Shown here: positions 1 to 6,875 of the stretch, one piece after another | Position numbering within the stretch: the stretch's first letter is position 1 | Layout of the letters: the number at the start of each line of letters is the position of its first letter | Source: Sinorhizobium americanum | GTDB lineage: Bacteria; Pseudomonadota; Alphaproteobacteria; Rhizobiales; Rhizobiaceae | Length of the DNA stretch: 64,000 nt | Reading direction: 5' to 3' | Assembly (NCBI RefSeq): GCF_001651855.1 | Contig: NZ_LNQC01000075.1 | Span: 76,644 to 140,643 of the forward strand | The notes under the pieces: model-generated | The model's database searches: none | The model's input: the letters and a program-made list of their open reading frames with translations, nothing else | What the model was told of the DNA's origin: nothing | Position numbers and translations under genes: made by a program

Positions 1-1
1 A

Positions 2-724
2 ATCATCCACTTCTGGTCGCTGATCTTCATGTATATCTGGGCCGGTCCCCATCACCTCCATTACACGGCGCTGCCCGATTGGGCGCAGACGCTCGGCATG
101 GTGTTTTCCGTTATGCTCTGGATGCCCTCCTGGGGCGGCATGATCAACGGCCTGATGACGCTCTCGGGAGCCTGGGACAAGGTCCGCACCGATCCCATCG
201 TCCGCATGATGGTCATGGCGGTTGCCTTCTACGGCATGGCAACCTTCGAGGGGCCGATGATGTCGATCAAGGCGGTCAATTCGCTCAGCCACTACACCGA
301 CTGGACCATCGGCCACGTGCATTCGGGCGCGCTCGGCTGGAACGGCCTCATCACCTTCGGCGCTATTTACTACCTCGCGCCTAAGCTATGGAACCGACAG
401 CGGCTCTACAGCCTGCGCATGGTCAACTGGCACTTCTGGCTCGCCACCCTCGGCATCGTCGTCTACGCCGCGACGATGTGGGTTGCCGGCATCCAGCAGG
501 GTCTGATGTGGCGCGAATACGACGACCAGGGCTTCCTCGTCTATTCCTTCGCGGAATCGGTCGCAGCGATGCTTCCCTATTATGTCATGCGTGCCGCTGG
601 CGGCGCCCTGTTCCTCGCCGGCGCCCTCTTAATGGCCTTCAACGTAACAATGACGATCCTCGGCCGCGTTCGCGACGAGGCCTCGATCGTCGATGCCGCG
701 GCGCTGCCCGTGGCTGCGGAATAG
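2..724 (+). CDS. fixN: cbb3-type cytochrome c oxidase subunit I (FixN/CcoN), C-terminal part
   Basis: The reading frame is open from the window edge, so the gene starts upstream; about 240 C-terminal residues are present. Subunit I of the high-affinity cbb3 oxidase reduces oxygen at the heme b3-CuB centre in the inner membrane. The segment holds several hydrophobic helices and histidines typical of this end of the protein ([12 protein letters not shown], then a helix with [12 protein letters not shown]). It is followed 13 bp later by fixO and then fixQ and fixP, the standard operon order, which makes the assignment secure. Low-oxygen control is expected but its promoter lies outside the window. 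Confidence 0.95.
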   Translation: MIHFWSLIFMYIWAGPHHLHYTALPDWAQTLGMVFSVMLWMPSWGGMINGLMTLSGAWDKVRTDPIVRMMVMAVAFYGMATFEGPMMSIKAVNSLSHYTDWTIGHVHSGALGWNGLITFGAIYYLAPKLWNRQRLYSLRMVNWHFWLATLGIVVYAATMWVAGIQQGLMWREYDDQGFLVYSFAESVAAMLPYYVMRAAGGALFLAGALLMAFNVTMTILGRVRDEASIVDAAALPVAAE

Positions 725-737
725 GAGGGCAGGGCCC

Positions 738-1469
738 ATGTCCATTCTCGACAAACACTCGCTACTCGAACGCAACGCCACGCTGCTGCTCGTCGGTTCC
801 CTGCTCGTCGTCTCGATCGGCGGCATCGTCGAAATCGCGCCGCTCTTCTATCTCGAGAACACCATCGAGAAGGTCGAAGGCATGCGGCCCTATTCGCCGC
901 TGGAGCTTGCCGGCCGCGACATCTATGTCCGCGAGGGCTGTTATGTCTGCCACAGCCAGATGATCCGGCCGTTTCGCGATGAGGTCGAGCGCTACGGGCA
1001 TTATTCGCTGGCAGCGGAGTCGATGTACGACCATCCCTTCCAGTGGGGTTCGAAGCGCACCGGTCCAGATCTCGCCCGCGTCGGCGAGCGCTATTCGAAC
1101 GAGTGGCACGTCCAGCACATGATCGAACCGCGCTCGGTCGTGCCGGAGTCGGTCATGCCGAGCTATGCCTTCCTCAAGGAGACGCCGCTCGAGGTGAAGA
1201 ACGTTGCCATGAGCCTCGAGGCGAACCGGGCGGTCGGTGTCCCCTATTCGGACGATATGATCGATGCGGCGCTGGCGGACGTCAAAGCGCAGGCCGATCC
1301 GAATGCCGACACCTCCGGTATCGAGGCGCGTTATCCCAAGGCGAAGCTGGGGGACTTCGATGGCGATCCGCAAAAGCTGACTGAGATGGACGCACTTGTC
1401 GCCTATCTGCAGATGCTCGGCACGCTCGTCGATTTCTCCACCTATGACGACACCACAGGCTATCGCTGA
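738..1469 (+). CDS. fixO: cbb3-type oxidase mono-heme cytochrome c subunit (FixO/CcoO)
   Basis: A 243-residue membrane-anchored c-type cytochrome that passes electrons to FixN. An N-terminal hydrophobic anchor (about residues 15-38) is followed by a single heme-binding CXXCH motif at residues 68-72 (CYVCH), directly followed by SQMIRPF, a CcoO hallmark. The ATG at 738 is chosen because it follows a GGAGGG ribosome site just after the fixN stop and gives the usual N-terminus; an open frame extends further upstream into fixN but has no support. It is second in the fixNOQP operon. Confidence 0.96.
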   Translation: MSILDKHSLLERNATLLLVGSLLVVSIGGIVEIAPLFYLENTIEKVEGMRPYSPLELAGRDIYVREGCYVCHSQMIRPFRDEVERYGHYSLAAESMYDHPFQWGSKRTGPDLARVGERYSNEWHVQHMIEPRSVVPESVMPSYAFLKETPLEVKNVAMSLEANRAVGVPYSDDMIDAALADVKAQADPNADTSGIEARYPKAKLGDFDGDPQKLTEMDALVAYLQMLGTLVDFSTYDDTTGYR

Positions 1470-1483
1470 GAAGGGGAGCTGAC

Positions 1484-1714
1484 ATGGAAACCTATACCAC
1501 CATGCGCCATTTCGCCGACAGCTGGGCCCTGCTCGGCATGGTGCTCTTCTTCCTCGGCGTCGTCGCATTCATCTTCCGGCCTGGCGCCAAGAAGGCCGCC
1601 AACCAGGCCGCTTCCATACCCTTCGATCACGATGTGATCGGCTCTGAGCCAGAGCGGCATGCGGGCGGAAAACCGTTGCACACTTTTCCTCATGCCGCTC
1701 GAAAGGAGGACTGA
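1484..1714 (+). CDS. fixQ: cbb3 oxidase small subunit FixQ/CcoQ with a repeat-derived C-terminal extension
   Basis: A 76-residue small subunit with one transmembrane helix (about residues 13-31: WALLGMVLFFLGVVAFIF) and the CcoQ-like sequence FRPGAKK after it. CcoQ proteins are usually about 50 residues. Here the tail is longer because a palindromic DNA element (arms 1652-1661 and 1691-1700) is read through in frame as residues about 57-73, after which the frame ends with KED. The start follows an AGGGGAG ribosome site. The oxidase-stabilising role is known for the family; whether the extra tail matters is unknown. Confidence 0.93.
   Translation: METYTTMRHFADSWALLGMVLFFLGVVAFIFRPGAKKAANQAASIPFDHDVIGSEPERHAGGKPLHTFPHAARKED
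1652..1700. repeat. Palindromic intergenic-type repeat element inside fixQ
   Basis: Perfect 10-bp inverted arms GAGCGGCATG (1652-1661) and CATGCCGCTC (1691-1700) enclose a core AAAACCGTTGCACACTTTT (1669-1687). The reverse complement of nearly the same core occurs at 52357-52374. From memory this core is a very common dispersed repeat in rhizobial intergenic regions; I could not check copy number. Here it is translated as the tail of FixQ. Confidence 0.8.
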
Positions 1715-1716
1715 TC

Positions 1717-2580
1717 ATGGCGGACAAGCATATCGACGAGATCAGCGGCGTCGAAACCACCGGCCACGAATGGGACGGCATCCGCGAACTCAACAATCCG
1801 ATGCCGCGCTGGTGGGTCTACACGTTCTACGCGACAATTCTCTGGGGCGTCGGTTACGCGATCGCCTATCCTTCGATCCCGATGCTGACGGATGCGACCA
1901 AGGGCATGCTCGGCTTCTCCAGCCGCGCCGAAGTCAGCACGGAGCTTGCGAATGCCAAGGCAGCCCAGGCAGGCAGCCTCGAGCGCATCGCATCGAGTTC
2001 GCTCGACGAGATCATCGCCGACCCGCAACTTCAGCAGTTCGCCGTTGCGGGCGGTGCCTCGGCCTTCAAGGTCAACTGTGCCCAGTGCCACGGCTCCGGC
2101 GCCGCAGGCGCCAAGGGTTTTCCAAACCTCAACGACGACGAGTGGCTTTGGGGCGGCAAGCCGGAGGAAATCTATCAGACGATCGCGCATGGTATCCGTC
2201 ACGGCGGGGACGCGGAGACGCGCGTCTCCGAAATGGCGTCCTTCGCGGAGCTGCTGACGTCCGAAGAGATGCGCGCGACCGCGGCCTACGTGCTCGGTCT
2301 TAGTGGCGCGTCGGCCAGCGCGGAGCTCGCTAAGGACGGGAAGCAGCTATTCGCTGACAATTGCTCCGCATGTCACGGCGCGGATGCAAAGGGCAATCGC
2401 GAGATGGGGGCGCCCAATCTGGCGGACGCAATCTGGTTGAACGGGGAGGGCGAGCAGGCGATCGTCAACCAGATGAAGGCGCCGAAGCATGGCGTCATGC
2501 CGGCCTGGCTGCCGCGCATAGGCGATACGACAGTCAAGCAACTCGCGGTCTTCGTCCACTCCCTCGGCGGCGGCGAGTAG
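1717..2580 (+). CDS. fixP: cbb3-type oxidase di-heme cytochrome c subunit (FixP/CcoP)
   Basis: A 287-residue di-heme cytochrome c that feeds electrons into the cbb3 oxidase. One N-terminal membrane helix (about residues 31-53) anchors two periplasmic cytochrome domains with CXXCH motifs at residues 121-125 (CAQCH) and 216-220 (CSACH). The N-terminal motif HEWDGIRELNNPMPRWW is characteristic of CcoP. The ATG lies 2 bp after the fixQ stop, behind an AGGAGG-like site. Length and domain order match the family. It is the last gene of fixNOQP and is followed by a strong terminator. Confidence 0.97.
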   Translation: MADKHIDEISGVETTGHEWDGIRELNNPMPRWWVYTFYATILWGVGYAIAYPSIPMLTDATKGMLGFSSRAEVSTELANAKAAQAGSLERIASSSLDEIIADPQLQQFAVAGGASAFKVNCAQCHGSGAAGAKGFPNLNDDEWLWGGKPEEIYQTIAHGIRHGGDAETRVSEMASFAELLTSEEMRATAAYVLGLSGASASAELAKDGKQLFADNCSACHGADAKGNREMGAPNLADAIWLNGEGEQAIVNQMKAPKHGVMPAWLPRIGDTTVKQLAVFVHSLGGGE

Positions 2581-2605
2581 CAAAATAACACGAGAAAGCG
2601 CTGCG

Positions 2606-2636
2606 AGCCGCGCGTCCTTCTGGACGCGCGGCTTTT
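2606..2636 (+). terminator. Rho-independent terminator after fixP
   Basis: A perfect 12-bp stem (AGCCGCGCGTCC / GGACGCGCGGCT) with loop TTCT is followed by a short T run. It sits 25 bp after the fixP stop and closes the fixNOQP transcript. Confidence 0.85.
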
Positions 2637-2780
2637 CGTGCGTAGTTCAACAGGAGATGCTAAACTTTGCCGGCGGCGGGATGCCAATGGAAATTGGCGG
2701 TTGCCGTGAGGGGCCTGTGCCGCGGCGCCGCTCCTCACAGCTTATCCATTGTGGCGGTGGTCACGCGGGAGGAGAAGCGG

Positions 2781-2867
2781 ATGTCACAGGAATGGCCCAT
2801 GTTCATCCTCCAGTGCATCGTCGTCTTCGGCCTCGTCAGCGCGCTTTTCATACGCTTTGGCGAATAG
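2781..2867 (+). CDS. Possible 28-residue single-helix membrane peptide
   Basis: A short ORF, below usual annotation cut-offs, with an exceptionally good ribosome site (GGGAGGAGAAGCGG directly before ATG). The product is acidic-polar at the start (MSQEWP), then a single hydrophobic helix (FILQCIVVFGLVSALFI), then a short RFGE tail. It lies 200 bp after fixP on the same strand. Small single-helix subunits accompany cbb3 oxidases in some bacteria (CcoM, CcoH families), but I see no sequence basis for assigning it to either. It could also be a chance ORF. Confidence 0.5.
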   Translation: MSQEWPMFILQCIVVFGLVSALFIRFGE

Positions 2868-2910
2868 CCCTTCGCCGTCCACTCCGCCCGTCGAACATTT
2901 CGAACTGCCG

Positions 2911-3258
2911 CTATTGCTTGGACCAGACCGCCAGCTCGTAACCGTCCGGATCGGCAAAGTGAAAGCGCCTGCCGCCGGGGAAGGTGAAGATCGGCTTGAC
3001 GATCCTGCCGCCGGCGCCCTCGACGCGGGCGAGCGCGCCTTCCAGGTCATCGGCATAGATGATGACGAGCGGCCCTCCGCTGCGGACCGGACCGAGCGTC
3101 GTGAAGCCGCCGGTCAGCCGGCCGTCGGCGAACTCGCAATATTCCGGACCGTAGTCGGTAAAGGTCCAGCCGAATGCGCTGCCGTAGAAGGCCTTGCTCG
3201 CCGCGATGTCCGCCACGTTGAATTCGATATAGTCGATCCGTTGGTCGCTACCGGTCAT
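2911..3258 (-). CDS. VOC-family (glyoxalase/bleomycin-resistance fold) protein
   Basis: A 115-residue single-domain vicinal-oxygen-chelate protein. It shows the paired beta-alpha-beta-beta-beta layout: IDYIEFNVADIAASKAFYGSAFGWTF at the N-terminus and FHFADPDGYELAVWS at the C-terminus. Such proteins bind a metal and act on small electrophiles or simply bind ligands; the substrate cannot be read from the sequence. Its ATG overlaps the stop of the upstream SRPBCC gene (ATGA), so the two are co-translated on the minus strand. Confidence 0.9.
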   Translation of the reverse strand: MTGSDQRIDYIEFNVADIAASKAFYGSAFGWTFTDYGPEYCEFADGRLTGGFTTLGPVRSGGPLVIIYADDLEGALARVEGAGGRIVKPIFTFPGGRRFHFADPDGYELAVWSKQ

Positions 3259-3680
3259 AGCGTTGTCCTTTTGCCGTCTTTTGATTCTTCCAGAATGGTC
3301 TTCAAGGTGTCGAGATCCTTATGGACGCAGGCGGCATCCGCCGCAAATTGCTCGTCGCCCATGTCGAACTGTCTCAGCAGGGTGAACATCACTTCCGCGC
3401 CGTCGCCATTCGGCACGACCCGGAGCGCGTTGTGGACCTTCGCGCCGTTCTCGAGCGTCACCAAATGGTCCACGACGCCGAACTCATTGGCGGGAGCGAA
3501 ACGAACACGGGCATTGCCGAGCGGGCCCGGCGCGATCCATTCGTCGCCGTCAGGCGCAAGCCCCGTCGAGAGCCCGGAGGCCCAAAGCGGCATCTTTTGG
3601 TGATCGGCCATGAAGGCGTAGACATCGCGCCAGTCCCGCTCGATCGAAACGTGGATAATTCTGGCGGCCATCGTGGTCAT
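3255..3680 (-). CDS. SRPBCC-fold (START/Bet v1-like) protein
   Basis: A 141-residue protein with the pattern of a polyketide-cyclase/SRPBCC domain: an N-terminal strand (IIHVSIERDWRDVYAFMAD), a central WIAPGPLGNARVRF strand pair and a C-terminal helix (ACVHKDLDTLKTILEES). Likely a hydrophobic small-molecule binder; function unknown. The ATG at 3680 has a GGAGA site 6 bp upstream. The frame stays open further back through a duplicated 30-bp segment, but that part lacks a ribosome site. It is the first gene of a two-gene unit with the VOC protein. Confidence 0.85.
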   Translation of the reverse strand: MTTMAARIIHVSIERDWRDVYAFMADHQKMPLWASGLSTGLAPDGDEWIAPGPLGNARVRFAPANEFGVVDHLVTLENGAKVHNALRVVPNGDGAEVMFTLLRQFDMGDEQFAADAACVHKDLDTLKTILEESKDGKRTTL

Positions 3681-3692
3681 GCTCGTCTCCGT

Positions 3693-3752
3693 TTTGAGCT
3701 CGGATAGCACCTCGTTGTGCAATTTGAGCTCGGATAGCACCTCGTTGTGCAA
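3693..3752. repeat. Two tandem copies of a 30-bp unit upstream of the SRPBCC gene
   Basis: The unit starting TTTGAGCTCGGATAGC occurs twice head-to-tail without mismatch (3693-3722 and 3723-3752), just upstream of the SRPBCC start. It is a recent exact duplication in the 5' region of the operon. Confidence 0.9.
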
Positions 3753-3788
3753 TGGTCTTGAACGAAACGGCCAATCGTCCTGCTGAAA

Positions 3789-4595
3789 TCACCCCTTCGA
3801 TTCCAAGGATGGGCCTGGAGCGAGCTGCCGCAGGATTTCGCCAGGCGTCAGCGAGGTGAGCTCCCTCGTTTCCCGGGTAAGGTGTGCCTAGTCGGCATAG
3901 CCTGCATCGACCGCCAGAGCCGCCAATTTATCCTGCGGCCGGCCGCGGCCGGCAGCCAGGAAGCGCTGCAGGCGAAGGACGCGATCGAGGGCCTTGGCAC
4001 CATAGCCGAAATGCTCGAGGCAGAGACGGCGGAGACTTCGCTCGCTGAGGCCGGCGGTTCGCGCCAGTTTTCGGATGGGATCGGCCGCGGCTGGGCGGGC
4101 CGCGTGGAGAGGCTTCACCAACGAAGCGATGTTCGGTGGCGGGGGGTGCGCGGTCGAGAGGTGTTCTCTCAATGCGTTTGCCAAAATCGCGAGCCGCTCG
4201 GAGGTGTCCGATGCCAGCGCCATCCGCTCGTCCATTTCGCCGGCGGTTCGCCCCCACAGGAGGTCGAGTGGGACCGCCCGGCCGGTCAACGCGCTCAGCG
4301 GCGTGCGCAGCCAGGCGGCCGCTGCACCAATTCTGAACCGGGCACCGAAGATGGCTTCCCCTGCGGCGAGCTTGGGGAATGCGGCGACACGGTCGGGTCC
4401 AACGATTGCCGGGCCGCCGGACGTCCAGATGATGTCGGCGCAGCCGTCCGGCACGACGGCCATGCTCGGCGCTTCGCCGTCGGGGAGTCGATGCAGCCAC
4501 AGGCATTTGAAATAGGCAGCAAGCGCGCCGGCGGCGGGCCGCTCCCGGTAAATGCCCGTGCTTTGCGCAAGTCTGGGCGGTGTGATGTTCGGCAT
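3789..4595 (-). pseudogene. AraC-family regulator interrupted by an in-frame amber codon
   Basis: The frame encodes an AraC-type regulator with an N-terminal sensor part (VPDGCADIIW, GARFRIGAAAAWLRTPLSALTG) and a C-terminal HTH (LARTAGLSERSLRRLCLEHFGYGAKALDRVLRLQRFL). It stops with TAG at 3888-3890 right after AGYAD. The same frame then continues for about 32 codons, reading AHLTRETRELTSLTPGEIL and ending with TGA at 3789-3791. Family members normally have D-Q-A/S-H-L-T-R-E here, so the TAG most likely replaces a CAG glutamine codon and removes the end of the second HTH. The ATG at 4595 follows GAGGAGAG; an in-frame upstream ATG at 4643 is less likely. It may have controlled the neighbouring VOC/SRPBCC pair. 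A sequencing error or suppression cannot be excluded. Confidence 0.8.
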
Positions 4596-4723
4596 GCCCG
4601 GCTCTCCTCGATGTCGGCGCTTCCACGGCGACACGGCAGCCATCTTACAGCCGGAAGTGGGCCGAAAGGAGCTGATTGTTGCCGGGGGCTTTTCGACGCA
4701 CCGCGCGCATTCGACTCCAGAAC

Positions 4724-4737
4724 TTGACGCAGATCAA
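4724..4737. promoter_or_regulatory. FixK/FNR box upstream of fixGHIS
   Basis: TTGACGCAGATCAA is an exact match to the TTGA-N6-TCAA anaerobox. Its centre is about 68 bp before the fixG start. With the usual -41.5 spacing, transcription would start near 4772. This predicts low-oxygen activation of fixGHIS by a FixK/FNR-type regulator. Confidence 0.85.
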
Positions 4738-4798
4738 GGATAGGGGCCGGCGAAATCGGCAATGAAAGAGCAAGAACGAACCAGTCCGGATTCCGTGG

Positions 4799-6373
4799 AT
4801 GCGTCCCCAAGCTCTTGCAAAAGCTCACTCGATCGAAAGGCTGGAAGCCGAGCCGGTCAATGCCGCGCGTGCTCGCAAGCCGCTCTATGAGAAGCGGAGG
4901 AAGATTTTTCCGAAGCGGGCCGAGGGGCGCTTTCGGCGCTTCAAATGGCTTGTCATGCTGGTAACGCTCGGCATCTACTACCTGACGCCGTGGATCCGCT
5001 GGGAGCGCGGCGACCACGCACCGGACCAGGCGGTCCTTGTCGATCTTACGGCACGACGCTTCTATTTCTTTTTCATCGAGATCTGGCCGCAGGAATTCTT
5101 CTTCGTCGCAGGCCTCCTCGTCATGGCGGGCTTCGGCCTCTTCCTCGTGACTTCTGCCGTGGGCCGCGCCTGGTGCGGCTATGCCTGTCCGCAGACGGTA
5201 TGGGTGGATCTCTTCCTGGTGGTCGAGCGCTTCATCGAAGGCGACCGAAATGCCCGAATGCGTCTCGATGCCGGGCCGTGGACGTTCGACAAGCTCGGCA
5301 AGCGCCTTGCCAAGCACGCGATCTGGCTCGTGATCGGCGTGGCGACAGGGGGCGCCTGGATCTTCTACTTCGCCGACGCGCCGGTCCTGCTGAAGAGTTT
5401 CGTTACCTTCGAGGCGCCGCCGGTCGCCTATTTCACCGTGGGGATCCTCACCGCGACGACCTACGTCTTCGGCGGGCTGATGCGCGAGCAGGTCTGTACT
5501 TATATGTGCCCGTGGCCGCGCATCCAGGCGACGATGCTGGACGAGAATTCGCTCGTCGTCACCTATAACGACTGGCGTGGCGAACCGCGCTCGCGCCACG
5601 CCAAGAAGGCGGCGGCAGCGGGCGAGATCGTCGGCGATTGCGTCGACTGCAATGCCTGCGTCGCGGTCTGTCCGATGGGCATCGACATCCGCGACGGCCA
5701 GCAGCTCGAATGCATCACCTGCGCGCTCTGCATCGATGCGTGCGACGGCGTGATGGACAAGCTCGGGCGCGAGCGCGGGCTGATCTCCTACGCGACGCTC
5801 AGCGACTATGCCGCCAATATGGCGCTTGCGACCAATAACGGGACGGCGGCGATCGATCCGAGGCGCGTGCGCGGCACGGACGGCGCCTTCGTGGACAAGG
5901 TCAGGCATTTTGACTGGCGCATCATCTTCCGCACCCGCGTTCTCGTCTATTTCGCCGCCTGGGCGCTGATGGGACTCGGCCTGGGCGTCGCGCTCGCGTC
6001 GCGCGACCGGCTTGAGCTCAACGTGCTGCATGACCGAAACCCGCAATATGTCGTCGAGTCCGATGGTTCGGTGCGCAACGGCTACATGGTCAAGCTGCTC
6101 AACATGATCCCCGAGCCGCGCACCATCACGCTCGTGGTCGACGGCATGCCATCGGCGCGCATGCGCATTGCCGGCCAGGCGCCAGGCGATGGCCGCCGCT
6201 TCGCCATCAGCGTCGATCCGGACAAAGTCACGCCGCTCAAGGTCTTCGTGACCTTGCCGAGGGAAAACCTCGCAGAGGCGGATGCCGGCTTCACCTTGGT
6301 GGCCGACGACCCGTCGAGCCATGAGCAGGACCTGTATCAGGCGAATTTCAACCGGCCGCTACCGGAAAGATGA
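4799..6373 (+). CDS. fixG: cbb3 oxidase maturation ferredoxin-like protein FixG (CcoG/RdxA)
   Basis: A 524-residue membrane iron-sulfur protein needed for cbb3 oxidase copper-centre maturation (family knowledge). It has about five membrane helices (first at about residues 43-58), early CGYACPQTVWVD and CTYMCPWPR motifs, and two 4Fe-4S motifs CVDCNACVAVCP and CITCALCIDACD near the middle. A C-terminal Ig-like domain follows. The ATG at 4799 is the first in-frame start after a TGA at 4763 and fits the distance to the FixK box, although its ribosome site is weak. It begins the fixGHIS operon. Confidence 0.95.
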   Translation: MRPQALAKAHSIERLEAEPVNAARARKPLYEKRRKIFPKRAEGRFRRFKWLVMLVTLGIYYLTPWIRWERGDHAPDQAVLVDLTARRFYFFFIEIWPQEFFFVAGLLVMAGFGLFLVTSAVGRAWCGYACPQTVWVDLFLVVERFIEGDRNARMRLDAGPWTFDKLGKRLAKHAIWLVIGVATGGAWIFYFADAPVLLKSFVTFEAPPVAYFTVGILTATTYVFGGLMREQVCTYMCPWPRIQATMLDENSLVVTYNDWRGEPRSRHAKKAAAAGEIVGDCVDCNACVAVCPMGIDIRDGQQLECITCALCIDACDGVMDKLGRERGLISYATLSDYAANMALATNNGTAAIDPRRVRGTDGAFVDKVRHFDWRIIFRTRVLVYFAAWALMGLGLGVALASRDRLELNVLHDRNPQYVVESDGSVRNGYMVKLLNMIPEPRTITLVVDGMPSARMRIAGQAPGDGRRFAISVDPDKVTPLKVFVTLPRENLAEADAGFTLVADDPSSHEQDLYQANFNRPLPER

Positions 6374-6380
6374 GGCCCCT

Positions 6381-6875
6381 ATGATCAAGCAGGCAGGTAA
6401 GCAGCGGGGTTTCACCGGCTGGCATATGGCGGCGGTGATGGCCCTGTTCTTCGGGACCATCATCTCCGTCAACTTCGTCATGGCGTGGAACGCCAGTCGA
6501 AGCTGGAGCGGCCTCGTCGTCGAGAACACCTATATCGCAAGCCAGCAGTTCAACGGCAAAATGGCCGAGGCCCGTAGCTTCCAGGCAAACGGCCTCGCGG
6601 GCCGGCTGAGGGCGGAGCCGGGCGCTATCCGCTACGTCCTTACCCGCAAAGGCGAGCCCGCGCAGCAGATCGACAGGGTCGTCGCCGTCTTCAAGCGCCC
6701 GGTCGAGCAGCATGAGGATCTGCAGGTGGAATTCGATCGGCAGGGGCAGGGTGCATTCCTTGCGACGAAAAGGCTGAAGCCAGGTCAGTGGATCGCAGAC
6801 CTCACGGCAATTTCGGGAGGCGCTGTCGTCTACCGCCAGGCCGTCCGCTTCATTGCTCCGGGAGAAGGCAAATGA
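6381..6875 (+). CDS. fixH: FixH/CcoH cbb3 oxidase assembly protein
   Basis: A 164-residue protein with one N-terminal transmembrane helix (about residues 14-33, MAAVMALFFGTIISVNFVMA) and a periplasmic domain containing WSGLVVENTYIASQQFN, the conserved FixH signature. It helps assemble the cbb3 oxidase together with FixG, FixI and FixS. The start at 6381 lies 7 bp after the fixG stop. Its stop overlaps the fixI start (ATGA), so translation is coupled. Confidence 0.94.
   Translation: MIKQAGKQRGFTGWHMAAVMALFFGTIISVNFVMAWNASRSWSGLVVENTYIASQQFNGKMAEARSFQANGLAGRLRAEPGAIRYVLTRKGEPAQQIDRVVAVFKRPVEQHEDLQVEFDRQGQGAFLATKRLKPGQWIADLTAISGGAVVYRQAVRFIAPGEGK

Noticed and set aside
4295-6322. A 675-codon open frame on the minus strand opposite fixG
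   Set aside because: It mirrors the fixG coding frame in GC-rich DNA, has no family features and no ribosome site.
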